Below, piece by piece: positions 55,005 to 64,000 of a DNA stretch of 64,000 nucleotides (position 1 is its first letter; each line of letters starts with the position of its first letter). Position numbers and translations under genes: made by a program. The DNA is from Methylomonas sp. UP202 (GTDB lineage Bacteria; Pseudomonadota; Gammaproteobacteria; Methylococcales; Methylomonadaceae): positions 1,178,001 to 1,242,000 of the forward strand of contig NZ_CP123897.1 of assembly GCF_029910655.1 (NCBI RefSeq), given 5' to 3'. The notes beneath the pieces are model-generated. The model was not told the DNA's origin, ran no database searches, and saw only the letters and a program-made list of their open reading frames with translations.

Positions 55005-56261
55005 ATGATCAATTCACTGATCCACCCCAGGCACGGCGACAAAGCCAATTCCGCCTGGTTCGACGAATTTCTGGTCAAACTGTTGGAAAACCGCGACCGC
55101 ACCGGCCTGACCGAGATGATCCGCGAGATCGACGCGATGATGATTACCGTCGAGCCGGGTTGTTCGGCCGCCTATGTCAGCGAACTGGCGCTGATGACGC
55201 CGTACCATTATTTGGTGACCTTGGAAACCGAATCGCATTGGACCCATATTTTGCGTATCGACATGAATTCGCCGGATCTGCTGGTCCGCGAAGTGCGCGA
55301 TGCGGGGCGCGGCGATATTTTTCGGGCCTTGAACGAGGTCTACCCGATCGGCGCCCACAAACCCAATTCGCGCTACATGGGCGAAGTGTTTCGGGTCAGC
55401 AACCTGCACGAGGTGGTCGAACAGCAAAAGTCGCGGGAGATTCGCTTCTTTAACCAGGACCAGATCCGTAAGCTGGGTTTGCCCGGCAACATGGCCATCG
55501 TCAAGCCCTCGCCATACACCCACAATATCGTCGGCTACTGGGAACGGCCGCCCGAAGATCTGCGAGTCTACGCATTAGGTAACAGTATCATTCGCGACGA
55601 CGTCAATCGCGGCTATCTGGAAGCCAAGGAAATGCAGGCCGAGCTGGGTCTGGAGCGGCTGATTCAGCCCATCGACCATCTGGCGACTCGGGTATACAGC
55701 CAGAATCGCGAAGTGGCAATCCTGGAGTATCTGACCTTGTCTAGTTACTTCTATTGGGGTTCTTACGATATCGCCAACCAGAACTCGTCGACCAACGTCA
55801 CCAAAAGCATACACTATGCCGAGGAGAGTTTTAGTCCGGCCAAGGTGTTTACCGCCGCCAATCAACCCTATTTCGTCAATCATTTGGTCGGTCTGCCTTC
55901 GCCAACCGAAAATTTCGTCCGCAATTACGGGCCGCGCCTACATCACGTGGCGCTCGGCGTCGCCGACGGCGATACCGGCGGCCGGGCCAACATCGACTAC
56001 GTGGTCGATGCGATTCGCGCCAAGGGCAAGGACTTTTTGCTCGACGTGATCGGCTCGCGCGAGGAAGGCTTGAAGCAGATTTTTTCCAGCGCCTCGGAAC
56101 ACTCGTCTCTGATTGTCGAATACGTGCAGCGCTTCGGCGATTTCGACGGCTTTTTCACCAAACAAAACGTCGCCGAGCTGACCCATGCCGCCGGCGTCGA
56201 GGAAAATCTGCGGCTGCTGCAAGCGGAAAGCGAAGCCGCCAACCCAGTGGTAACTCCATGA
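55005..56261 (+). CDS. VOC/HPPD-like putative iron dioxygenase
   Basis: A 418-residue protein. The C-terminal half carries a metal triad arranged as in 4-hydroxyphenylpyruvate dioxygenase: H225 in PIDHLATRV, H314 in LHHVALGV and E372 in LIVEYVQR. It ends QRFGDFDGFFTKQNV, like the HPPD C-terminal helix region. The N-terminal half is unrecognised. It lies 62 bases after the alpha-E gene and overlaps the transglutaminase gene by ATGA, so it belongs to this operon. HPPD-type enzymes oxidise 2-oxo acids or aromatic compounds; its substrate is unknown. Such a gene is not part of the usual ATP-grasp/alpha-E set. Confidence 0.65.
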   Translation: MINSLIHPRHGDKANSAWFDEFLVKLLENRDRTGLTEMIREIDAMMITVEPGCSAAYVSELALMTPYHYLVTLETESHWTHILRIDMNSPDLLVREVRDAGRGDIFRALNEVYPIGAHKPNSRYMGEVFRVSNLHEVVEQQKSREIRFFNQDQIRKLGLPGNMAIVKPSPYTHNIVGYWERPPEDLRVYALGNSIIRDDVNRGYLEAKEMQAELGLERLIQPIDHLATRVYSQNREVAILEYLTLSSYFYWGSYDIANQNSSTNVTKSIHYAEESFSPAKVFTAANQPYFVNHLVGLPSPTENFVRNYGPRLHHVALGVADGDTGGRANIDYVVDAIRAKGKDFLLDVIGSREEGLKQIFSSASEHSSLIVEYVQRFGDFDGFFTKQNVAELTHAAGVEENLRLLQAESEAANPVVTP

Positions 56262-59200
56262 GCATCAAAGTCGCGATCAATCACAAGACCTGTTACCGCT
56301 ACGACCAATCGATACAGCTCAGTCCGCACGTACTGCGGCTGCGGCCGGCCGCGCATTCGCGGACGCCGATCAGCGCCTATTCGCTGACCATCAAGCCGGA
56401 CAAGCACTTCATTAACTGGCAACAAGACCCGTTCGGCAACTACCTGGCCAGACTGGTGTTCCCGGAAAAAACTCGCGAATTCTCGATCGAAGTCGATCTG
56501 ATCGCCGAAATGACGGTGATCAATCCGTTCGACTTTTTCCTGGAGGAATACGCCGAAAAATACCCGTTCGGCTATCCCGAACAATTGGCCAAGGAATTGG
56601 CGCCGTATTTGGAAGTCAAGGACGACGGTCCGTTGTTGGGCAAATTTCTGAAAACCTTGGATCGGCGCGAACGCGGCGTCGTCGATTTTCTGGTCGATAT
56701 CAATCAAGCCGTGCACAAGGCTGTGACGTATTCGATCCGGATGGAACCCGGCGTGCAGACCTGCGAGGAAACCCTGGAGCGTAAAGTAGGTTCTTGTCGG
56801 GATTCGGGCTGGCTGTTGGTGCAGGTGTTGCGGCATATGGGATTGGCGGCGCGCTTTGTGTCCGGTTATCTGGTGCAGTTGACCGCCGACGTCAAGGCGC
56901 TGGATGGACCGTCCGGCACCGAAGAAGACTTCACCGATCTGCACGCCTGGACCGAGGTGTACATCCCCGGCGCCGGTTGGATCGGTCTGGATCCGACTTC
57001 CGGCCTATTCGCCGGCGAGGGCCATATTCCGCTGGCCTGTACCGCCGACTATGTCAGCGCGGCGCCGGTCAGCGGCGGCTTCATCGGCAAGGCGGAAACG
57101 TCGTTCGAGTTTTCCAACCGGGTCAGCCGTATCTACGAAGACCCGCGCGTGACCAAACCCTATACCGACCGGCAATGGGAAGAGATCGATCTGCTCGGCG
57201 AAAAGGTCGATGCCGAATTGAGTCTCGGCGACGTCCGCTTGACGATGGGTGGCGAACCGACCTTCGTGTCCATCGACAACATGGACGCGCCGGAATGGAA
57301 CACCGCCGCCGACGGTCCCGAGAAGCGCAAGCTGGCCGGCAAACTGCTCCGGCGTTTGCGCGAGGTATTCGCACCGGGGGGCATGTTGTATTTCGGCCAG
57401 GGCAAATGGTATCCGGGCGAACCGTTGCCGCGCTGGCAAATGGCGTGTTTCTGGCGTAAGGACGGTGTGCCGGTCTGGAAAAATCCGGCGCTGTTCGCCG
57501 ATGAAACCAAGGACTACGGTTACGGCCGCGAGCAGGCCGACGCTTTTATCCGCGAATTGGCAAAACGCTTGGGTCTGCGCGGCGATTGCATCCTGCCGGG
57601 TTACGAAGATCCGCTGTACTACCTGCTGCACGAAGGATTGTTGCCGGAGAATATCGATTTCAGCCATGCCGATTTGAAGGACGATCTGGAGCGGCAACGC
57701 TTGGTCAAGGTGTTGTCCAACGATCTGGGCGCGCCCGCCGGTTACGCCTTGCCGTTGTACTGGGATTACCGAGCCGGTGTGTGGTGCAGCAGTCCCTGGC
57801 GGTTCAGACGCGGCGACATGTTTCTGGTGCCGGGCGATTCGGCGATGGGTCTGCGTTTGCCGTTGAATAGCCTGCCCTGGGTGGCGGCGGCCGATCGCGA
57901 TCCGTTGATCGAACGCAGCTTGTACGACGCGGTGCCGCCGCTCGGCGACATCGATTCCGAAGTCAGCCGCCGCTACAGCAAGACGGTCAAACAAGATCCG
58001 CTGCACCCGAACGAAATGGCGTCGGCCGACGACCGCGCTCCGCACGCCGGAGGCTGGACGCCGCACACCGCATTAACGGTCGAAGCTCGCGAGGGCCGGC
58101 TCTATGTGTTCCTGCCGCCGACCCAGGAGCTCGAGCATTATCTGGATATCGTTGCCTCGGTCGAAGCCGCCGCCGCCGCGCTGAAAATGCCGGTCGTTAT
58201 CGAGGGCTACCAACCGCCGCACGATTTGCGCTTGTTGCGCTTGCCGGTAACCCCCGATCCGGGTGTCATCGAGGTCAATATTCATCCGGCCGCCAATTGG
58301 AAGGAACTGGTGTTCAACACCACTTCGCTTTACGAACAAGCTCGGCTGACCCGGCTCGGCACTGAAAAATTCATGCTGGACGGCCGTCACACCGGCACCG
58401 GTGGCGGTAATCACGTCACGTTGGGCGGGATCACGCCGGTGGACAGCCCGATGTTGCGCCGGCCGGATTTGCTGCGCAGCTTGATTACCTATTGGCAACA
58501 TCATCCATCGCTGTCCTATTTGTTTTCCGGCTTGTTCCTCGGTCCGACCAGCCAGGCTCCTCGGGTTGACGAGGCCCGCAACGACAGCTTGTACGAGCTG
58601 GAGATCGCCTTCCAGCAAATGCCGGACGGCGAGGTGATGGCCCCGTGGCTGGTCGATCGCCTGCTGCGCAATCTGCTGGTCGATATGACCGGCAACACCC
58701 ACCGCAGCGAGTTCTGTATCGATAAACTCTACGCGCCGGGCGCCGACGCCGGCCGCTTGGGTCTGCTGGAGCTGCGCGCCTTCGAAATGCCGCCGCATGC
58801 CCGTATGAGCTTGATGCAGATGTTGCTGCTGAGAACGCTGGTGGCCTGGTTTTGGCGTCAGCCCTATAAAAAGCCGCTGGTGCGCTGGGGCACCCAATTG
58901 CACGACCGCTTTATGTTGCCGCATTTCGTGGCGGCCGACATTCAGGATGTGGTGCGCGATTTGCAGAGCGCCGGCTATGAGTTCAAGGCCGAATGGTTTG
59001 CGCCGTTTTTGGAGTTTCGTTTCCCGCGCATCGGCACGCTACGCGTCGGCGACTTGCATCTGGAATTGCATCAGGCCATCGAACCCTGGCACGTGCTGGG
59101 CGAGGAAATCACCAGTACCGGCACGGCCCGCTACGTCGATTCGTCGGTCGAGCGCTTGCAAGTCACGCTGAGCGGCACGATGGGCGACCGCTACGCATTG

Positions 59201-59572
59201 ACTTGCAACGGTCGCTTGGTGCCGCTACGCGCCACCGGCAAGCAAAGCGAGATGGTGGCGGGTATCCGCTATCGCGCCTGGAATCCACCGTCGGCGCTGC
59301 ATCCGACGATAGGCGTGCAAGCACCGCTGGTGTTCGACTTGATCGATACCTGGAACGGCCGGTCTATCGGCGGTTGCACCTATCACGTCAGCCATCCGGG
59401 TGGGCGCAGTTACGAGACCTTGCCGGTCAACGCCTACGAAGCCGAGGGGCGCCGGGTCAGCCGTTTCTGGCAACACGGCCATACGCCCAGTGTCGCGCCT
59501 TTCGACGTGCCGGCGGAGGATATCAACAAAGACTTTCCGTTTACGTTGGATTTGCGCTGGCAAGCCAGATAA
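56258..59572 (+). CDS. Transglutaminase-like protein fused to DUF2126
   Basis: A large 1104-residue protein. It has an N-terminal transglutaminase-associated beta domain (about 1-105) and a transglutaminase-like cysteine domain with the triad C180 in VGSCRDSGW, H229 in DLHAWTEVY and D245 in GLDPTSGL. A long DUF2126 region (about 300-1100) contains MGGEPTFVSID, IHPAANWKE and GTGGGNHVTLGG. The GGGNHVTLGG stretch resembles glutamine-synthetase-like amidoligases (inference). It is coupled to the VOC-like gene by ATGA and ends the operon. The CP_ATPgrasp, alpha-E and transglutaminase/DUF2126 genes are known to cluster, with unknown product. Confidence 0.88.
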   Translation: MSIKVAINHKTCYRYDQSIQLSPHVLRLRPAAHSRTPISAYSLTIKPDKHFINWQQDPFGNYLARLVFPEKTREFSIEVDLIAEMTVINPFDFFLEEYAEKYPFGYPEQLAKELAPYLEVKDDGPLLGKFLKTLDRRERGVVDFLVDINQAVHKAVTYSIRMEPGVQTCEETLERKVGSCRDSGWLLVQVLRHMGLAARFVSGYLVQLTADVKALDGPSGTEEDFTDLHAWTEVYIPGAGWIGLDPTSGLFAGEGHIPLACTADYVSAAPVSGGFIGKAETSFEFSNRVSRIYEDPRVTKPYTDRQWEEIDLLGEKVDAELSLGDVRLTMGGEPTFVSIDNMDAPEWNTAADGPEKRKLAGKLLRRLREVFAPGGMLYFGQGKWYPGEPLPRWQMACFWRKDGVPVWKNPALFADETKDYGYGREQADAFIRELAKRLGLRGDCILPGYEDPLYYLLHEGLLPENIDFSHADLKDDLERQRLVKVLSNDLGAPAGYALPLYWDYRAGVWCSSPWRFRRGDMFLVPGDSAMGLRLPLNSLPWVAAADRDPLIERSLYDAVPPLGDIDSEVSRRYSKTVKQDPLHPNEMASADDRAPHAGGWTPHTALTVEAREGRLYVFLPPTQELEHYLDIVASVEAAAAALKMPVVIEGYQPPHDLRLLRLPVTPDPGVIEVNIHPAANWKELVFNTTSLYEQARLTRLGTEKFMLDGRHTGTGGGNHVTLGGITPVDSPMLRRPDLLRSLITYWQHHPSLSYLFSGLFLGPTSQAPRVDEARNDSLYELEIAFQQMPDGEVMAPWLVDRLLRNLLVDMTGNTHRSEFCIDKLYAPGADAGRLGLLELRAFEMPPHARMSLMQMLLLRTLVAWFWRQPYKKPLVRWGTQLHDRFMLPHFVAADIQDVVRDLQSAGYEFKAEWFAPFLEFRFPRIGTLRVGDLHLELHQAIEPWHVLGEEITSTGTARYVDSSVERLQVTLSGTMGDRYALTCNGRLVPLRATGKQSEMVAGIRYRAWNPPSALHPTIGVQAPLVFDLIDTWNGRSIGGCTYHVSHPGGRSYETLPVNAYEAEGRRVSRFWQHGHTPSVAPFDVPAEDINKDFPFTLDLRWQAR

Positions 59573-59738
59573 TCGGTTTTCTCATGCCCGCGCCGACTGG
59601 CCGCGGGTTAGGGAAATCCGGTGGCTGGATCGGCCGACCGGCGCGCCTCGGTGGTCGTGACGCGATTGCCGTCTTGAATCGGGCGCGAAACGGTGCTGTT
59701 GAGTTTCGAGCTTCGCGTTATCCCAGCGCTCTGCCCGG

Positions 59739-61352
59739 CTAAATCTTGAAACGTTGCGCGGTCTGGCGCATCGCGGTAGCAATGCCGGCCAGATTACGCG
59801 ACAGCTTGGCGGTTTGTTCGGCCACGTCGCTGTTTTCGTCGCTCATTCGGGCGATCTGCTCGACATGCACCGCGATTTGCTGGCTGGCTTCGCCCTGCTC
59901 GCGTATCGCCCTGGAAATCGCATTGGCTTCGGCTTCGCTATCTTGGGTGCGTTCGGTGATCAATTTCACCGAATTTCCCGCGCCGTCGGCGACGGCGACG
60001 CCGGTTTCCACTAACGCGACCGCTTCGGTCATTCGGGCCCCGGCATCCTTGACGCCGGCTTGAATGGCAGTGATTTTGACGCCGATGTCGCGGGTTGCCA
60101 CCGCGGTACGCTCGGCCAGCTTACGAACTTCGTCGGCCACCACCGCGAAACCGCGGCCTTGTTCGCCGGCTCGCGCCGCCTCGATCGCGGCATTCAACGC
60201 CAGCAAATTGGTTTGTTCGGCGACGTCGCGGATGACTCGAATAATTCCGGAAATTTCCTCGGAGGCGGCGCCCAGATGTTGGACCGACATCGAAGTCTGT
60301 TCGATGCGCGTGGCGATTTCCCGCATCTGCCGGATCGAATCGGCAATGACAGCGCCGCCGCTGCGGGCGGCATCGCCGGACTGGTGGGCCAGGTCGAAAG
60401 CGCGAGCGGCGTTCTCCGCCACTTGATTGATGCTAACAGTCAACTCCTCGACCGTCGCGGCCATGCTGGCGGCGGCTTCCGACTGGCGTTCCGAGCTTTG
60501 CGAGGCCAGATCGGCAGTCGTCAGCAGCCGTTCGGCATTGCTGGCGTTGTCGGCGATACCGTTCAGCAGATCGCGTAGCGCCGCTTGTATCGCGGCGGCG
60601 ACCCGATTCACCGCGTCGGCGGTTTCGCCGATTTCGTCGTGCTTGTCGACGTTGGCTCGCAACGAAAAATCCAGGCGCTCGGCGATTGCCGTCGTCGTCG
60701 TATCGATATGTCTGAGCCGAGGCACGATGGCTTTGAACAACCAGGCGTTCAAGCCGATGGCGGTCAGCAACACGGCCAACGTGACGGCGACGGTCAGCGT
60801 TTGGCTGGACTCGGTCAGCGTATTGGCGTCTTGCTCGGCCTTGTCGGCATTGGCTAGACTGGCTTCGACCAAGACGTCTATCGTCGGTAGCAACTCGCGA
60901 AACGCGGAGCGGCCGGCGCCGCGAAAATAACTCAGCGCCGACTCGTATTCGCTTGCTTTGATCAAGGCTTCGAATTGCTGGTGGCTTTGCAGATAGGCTT
61001 GCAATTTATCCCGGTAGAGCCGGTGGCGGGCGATTTCGTCGGCGCCGGTCAGCAGCGGTAGCAAGGCTTGTTCGTGACTTTGCAAGTCGGCCGAATTTTT
61101 GTTCATCCGGTTTAGCGTTTCGGCAATCTCGTCGGCGGAGCGGGTCAGCAGCAGCTGGGTTTCCCGGTTGCGGTAGTCGATCAGCGCCGACTTCATCGCC
61201 TCGGTGTGGCGGATCTGCGGCAACAAAACATGGTGAGTATGTTCCAGCGTGTCGGCAATACGATTCAGCCCGACCATGCCGATACCGCCGACTACGGCGG
61301 TTAATAGGAATACCGCGACGAACGCGAAGATGAGTTTTTGCGAGATGCGCAT
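59739..61352 (-). CDS. Methyl-accepting chemotaxis protein
   Basis: A 537-residue chemoreceptor. Membrane helix 1 (about 7-30), a periplasmic four-helix-bundle ligand domain (about 31-185), membrane helix 2 (about 186-208) and a HAMP region come before the cytoplasmic signalling hairpin with the tip sequence [25 protein letters not shown]. No CheR-binding tail pentapeptide is seen at the C-terminus. The ligand cannot be told from sequence. Confidence 0.93.
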   Translation of the reverse strand: MRISQKLIFAFVAVFLLTAVVGGIGMVGLNRIADTLEHTHHVLLPQIRHTEAMKSALIDYRNRETQLLLTRSADEIAETLNRMNKNSADLQSHEQALLPLLTGADEIARHRLYRDKLQAYLQSHQQFEALIKASEYESALSYFRGAGRSAFRELLPTIDVLVEASLANADKAEQDANTLTESSQTLTVAVTLAVLLTAIGLNAWLFKAIVPRLRHIDTTTTAIAERLDFSLRANVDKHDEIGETADAVNRVAAAIQAALRDLLNGIADNASNAERLLTTADLASQSSERQSEAAASMAATVEELTVSINQVAENAARAFDLAHQSGDAARSGGAVIADSIRQMREIATRIEQTSMSVQHLGAASEEISGIIRVIRDVAEQTNLLALNAAIEAARAGEQGRGFAVVADEVRKLAERTAVATRDIGVKITAIQAGVKDAGARMTEAVALVETGVAVADGAGNSVKLITERTQDSEAEANAISRAIREQGEASQQIAVHVEQIARMSDENSDVAEQTAKLSRNLAGIATAMRQTAQRFKI

Positions 61353-61488
61353 GCCGTCTGTCCTTGGCTGAACGGAAAAAATGAGAGCTTGGCCCGCTTG
61401 GCCGGACCGGAGATCATAAGTTTAGCCAAGTTTGACGGCGGCGAAGCAATGAGGATGTCGAGGAGGGCACTTCCCGTTGTGTCGGGAA

Positions 61489-62712
61489 TCAACTCGGGTG
61501 GCGTTTAGGCCGTCGCTTTTGCCGCCAGCGGATGAAGCCGGTGACAAACAGCGTTGGACACGCCAAACCGGTGAGAAACACCAATATCCGCCCGGTCATC
61601 CCGAAGGCCTGACCGGAATGCAGCGGCCATTGCCAATGGGTGAAGATTTCCCCGGCCGTAGCGGTCGGCAGGCTGGGGTCGTCCAGATCCAGAATCTTAC
61701 CGCTGTAACGGTCGATCACCGTGCAGCGGCGTTGCAAGATACTGCCGGGTGCATCGATGCCGTCCTGACACACCGTGTAGGTTTTAGTCGGCTCGGCGGC
61801 GCCGTAAATCCAGTGCGGCCGGCCTTGTGGATATTGTTTGAAAGCAATCGCCACCGCTTGGTCCATGCCAATGGCCGGTGACCCCGGATAGGGTGGCTTG
61901 GACTGAAACCAGTAACGATAGGTCACCGGCGAAAACAGCTCCAGCACCGGCACCACGTTATGCGGCAGCACCATGTATATCCCGGAAAACAGCACCGGCA
62001 ACATCACCAACAACGTGTAAATGCCGCTGGTTTTGTGCAGATCGTAATTGAATCGAACCTTGCCTGCGCCAGATTTAAACGTCAGTGCTTGCCGCCAATG
62101 CCCGGTCAGCGGCCACCAGACGATCAGGCCGGTCAAGGTCGAAATAATCAGCAGTGCTGCCGAGATGCCGACGATGATAGCGCTGATGTGCTCGGACGGA
62201 ATCAACAGCGCGTAGTGTAATTCGAACACGCAATCGATGAAGGTGGCCGGTAACCAATCGCCGGGCCGGGTCAGCAACATTTTTCCGGTCACTTGTGCCG
62301 TATACGGGTTGACGCCGACAATCCAACGTTCGCTTTCGCTGTCCGAAGTCGGAAATTGATAACGCAGTTTGAATGCCGCGTTTTCATTGCGCGGATACAC
62401 TGAAAACACGTGTTTGGCCGTCGGCGGCATCACGGTTTTACCGGCGGCGAAGATTTCGGCCAGCGGCCGGTATTCGCCATCCTCGGGCCGTTCGACCGTC
62501 AGTAAATCGGGATGCAGCCATTCGTCGATCTCTGCATAGAACACGAGGAAACTGCCGGTGATGCCGTAAATCGACAGCAATAATCCCAAGGTCAAGCCCA
62601 GCCACAAATGCACGTCCAGCCAGCGTTTGCGGCGGGCTTTCAGGCGGGACAAGGGCCGGTTTTGCGGGCTCGTCGGAATGTTCGAGGGCGATTGCTTGGA
62701 GGTGGCGTTCAT
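61489..62712 (-). CDS. PepSY-associated transmembrane protein
   Basis: A 407-residue membrane protein with four helices and a large PepSY-containing loop. Typical sequences are KRWLDVHLWLGLTLG and LHYALLIP at the start of helix regions, plus HWQWPLHSGQAFGMTGR. Several members beside siderophore receptors are thought to reduce ferric siderophores. The gene lies 365 bases downstream of, and in the same direction as, a TonB-dependent receptor gene, so an iron-uptake role is likely (inference). Confidence 0.85.
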   Translation of the reverse strand: MNATSKQSPSNIPTSPQNRPLSRLKARRKRWLDVHLWLGLTLGLLLSIYGITGSFLVFYAEIDEWLHPDLLTVERPEDGEYRPLAEIFAAGKTVMPPTAKHVFSVYPRNENAAFKLRYQFPTSDSESERWIVGVNPYTAQVTGKMLLTRPGDWLPATFIDCVFELHYALLIPSEHISAIIVGISAALLIISTLTGLIVWWPLTGHWRQALTFKSGAGKVRFNYDLHKTSGIYTLLVMLPVLFSGIYMVLPHNVVPVLELFSPVTYRYWFQSKPPYPGSPAIGMDQAVAIAFKQYPQGRPHWIYGAAEPTKTYTVCQDGIDAPGSILQRRCTVIDRYSGKILDLDDPSLPTATAGEIFTHWQWPLHSGQAFGMTGRILVFLTGLACPTLFVTGFIRWRQKRRPKRHPS

Positions 62713-63077
62713 GGGGATAGCAAAACGGTCATGTAAATGGTGCGAAAAATATGCGAATTAAAACAGCCGCCTTATGAAAAATCTGATTGAGTCCATCTGC
62801 TTAGTCCCTCACATATGGAAACCGGAAAAAATAATTGGCGCCGATTCCCGAATATGACGTTTAGGCCCCGAAAGTTCCCAGTCTATTTTTGCTGGGAGAG
62901 CGTAGGGGGCGACAGGAACCCCAACCCAACGACATCAAAATAATCCTCCAGCTATCGGCAACAGAACATCAGCGATGCCGGCAATTGAGAGCCCAAAAAT
63001 GTTGGGGTTCGTGCCTCACCCCATCAACCTTCGGTTTAACGCCCAGCTCAACCTGCGTGACGGTTCGGCAGCGCCGC
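62713..63077. other. Intergenic stretch between PepSY gene and receptor
   Basis: No gene recognised. A small hairpin TCCCAG/CTGGGA with a T-rich loop is seen at 62878-62899. On the minus strand the gap could hold a separate promoter for the PepSY gene. Confidence 0.4.
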
Positions 63078-64000
63078 TTAATACTCCAACTTGATCGAGC
63101 CCATCACCGTCATTGGTTCAGCCGGCAAGTTGCTGCGCCGCGAGCGCATCGCGAAGTAATCGGCGTCGTTGACGTTGTTAATGTTGACCCGCGTGGTCAG
63201 AGTCGTGTCGCCCAGTTTGCGACGGTAGGCGGCCATCAGGTCCAGCCGAGCATAGGCGTGGTCGTAATAGCTGTTCGCGGCATCGCCGTAGCGGCGGCCG
63301 GCGGTGTACACACCGCCGCCTAGGCTGAAGCCGTTTAGCCAGCCCTCGCTGAAATCGTACTTCAACCACAGACTGCCTTGATGCACCGGTGCGAACGGCA
63401 AGCGATTGCCAACGTTGGCCGGCGTGGTGACGTCGTTGGTAATGGTGGCGTCGGTGTACGCATAGCTGCCTATCATGCTTAAACCAGCGTATATTTGGCC
63501 TTGCATGTCCACTTCCACGCCCTTGCTTTTACCTTTTACCGGTACCGATTTGAAGATATTGTCGCTGGTCGGGTCCTGAAAAAACTGTGTGCGTTCCAGG
63601 TCGAAATACGCCATGCTGGCGGTGAACTTGCCGTCGTAAAACTGGGTTTTCAGGCCGCCTTCGAATTGGGTGGCGGTGAAGGGTTGGTACAGCGTATTGC
63701 CGCCGTCGGCGTAATCGGCGGCTGGCCCGAATGATTCGGAAAAACTGCCGAACAGCGACAACCAGTCCACCGGCTGGTAGACGATGCCGACTCGCGGACT
63801 AGCGAGATCGTCGGTACGGGTTGCCTGCTTGTAAGGATCGTCGTTCCAACTCAGATATTGGTAGCGGTCGATCCAGTTGTAGCGGAATCCGCCGGTAACG
63901 TGCAGTTTGTTCCATAGCGTCAATTGATCCTGCAGGTAAAACGCCTTGGATGTGTATTCGGTCGCGATATTGTAGGCGTAGGGTGCGTTTTCAAATTGGC
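63078..64000 (-). CDS. TonB-dependent receptor, C-terminal part (cut by window edge)
   Basis: The frame stays open to the right edge, so at least 307 residues of the C-terminus are seen and the plug domain is missing. The beta-barrel pattern is clear: FYLQDQLTLWNKLHVTGGFRY, GIVYQPVDWLSLFGSFSESFG, GVEVDMQGQIYAGLSMIGSYAY and GSLWLKYDF, ending with an aromatic residue (SIKLEY). The GVEVDMQG and QDQ patterns fit siderophore receptors (FpvA/FhuA-like). The neighbouring PepSY protein supports iron uptake. Confidence 0.9.
   Translation of the reverse strand, partial: QFENAPYAYNIATEYTSKAFYLQDQLTLWNKLHVTGGFRYNWIDRYQYLSWNDDPYKQATRTDDLASPRVGIVYQPVDWLSLFGSFSESFGPAADYADGGNTLYQPFTATQFEGGLKTQFYDGKFTASMAYFDLERTQFFQDPTSDNIFKSVPVKGKSKGVEVDMQGQIYAGLSMIGSYAYTDATITNDVTTPANVGNRLPFAPVHQGSLWLKYDFSEGWLNGFSLGGGVYTAGRRYGDAANSYYDHAYARLDLMAAYRRKLGDTTLTTRVNINNVNDADYFAMRSRRSNLPAEPMTVMGSIKLEY

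Noticed and set aside
57005-58066. 353-codon minus-strand frame inside the DUF2126 gene (and similar long ones at 23672-24409 and 56000-56940)
   Set aside because: Antisense shadows of well-recognised genes, low-complexity translation and no ribosome binding site.
1-64000. tRNA or rRNA genes
   Set aside because: No cloverleaf-type or rRNA-like stretch was recognised by eye; a tRNA scan would be needed to be sure.

Overview
The window looks like chromosomal DNA of a nitrogen-fixing gammaproteobacterium. It carries a NifL/NifA regulatory pair divergent from an Rnf operon, an FchA-type cyclodeaminase, PEP-CTERM proteins with an XrtA-type exopolysaccharide glycosyltransferase, and a ba3-like oxidase. 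Together these suggest a methanotroph of the Methylomonas type. That is an inference: no methane oxidation gene lies in the window.

Region 1 (1-11.8 kb) is an accessory, AT-rich and IS-rich segment. Two inverted copies of one IS5-family element (the second frameshifted and internally deleted) bracket a three-gene operon: a 4-cresol dehydrogenase/vanillyl-alcohol-oxidase-like flavoprotein, an exported TPR protein and an O-methyltransferase-like protein. A PEP-CTERM protein gene follows. After it comes a pile of decayed IS30, IS630 and IS66 elements, with a duplicated IS630 end and a perfect 16-bp hairpin.

Region 2 (11.8-18.1 kb, minus strand) is one operon: secreted serine protease, EpsB-type undecaprenyl-phosphate sugar transferase, N-acetyl-sugar amidotransferase-like PP-loop enzyme, acyl-AMP ligase and thioester/acyl reductase. 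It looks like part of an exopolysaccharide or surface glycolipid pathway next to the IS cluster. Region 3 (18.4-21.9 kb) is core: lpxH, a periplasmic cyclophilin, cysS and fchA.

Region 4 (22.1-34.4 kb) is the nitrogen fixation support block. nifL-nifA on the minus strand diverges from rnfABCDGEH-bfd-bfr on the plus strand. The shared 344-bp intergenic region holds two TGT-N10-ACA NifA sites and two -24/-12 promoters facing apart. A second sigma-54 activator (PAS with a Cys cluster) and an HDOD protein follow. Region 5 (34.4-38.2 kb, minus) is a B-family heme-copper oxidase cluster with its small subunit, CuA subunit, catalytic subunit, diheme cytochrome and a membrane cytochrome c. Region 6 (38.3-44.1 kb) holds tpm, proA-nadD-rsfS, a FlgP/FlgT-like pair and glutathione peroxidase.

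Region 7 (44.1-52.4 kb) encodes mostly exported proteins: a membrane-anchored repeat protein, an STN-coiled coil-metalloprotease, a DUF5765 membrane protein, a cohesin-like VPLP-anchored protein beside an ExeM-type nuclease ending in a dockerin, and a PfkB sugar kinase. Region 8 (52.6-59.6 kb) is a tight four-gene operon: circularly permuted ATP-grasp, alpha-E protein, an HPPD/VOC-like putative dioxygenase, and a transglutaminase-DUF2126 protein. It is a predicted peptide-bond-forming biosynthetic system of unknown product and the best candidate for undescribed biology here. Region 9 (59.7-64 kb) has a chemoreceptor, a PepSY membrane protein and the C-terminal part of a TonB-dependent receptor cut by the window edge.
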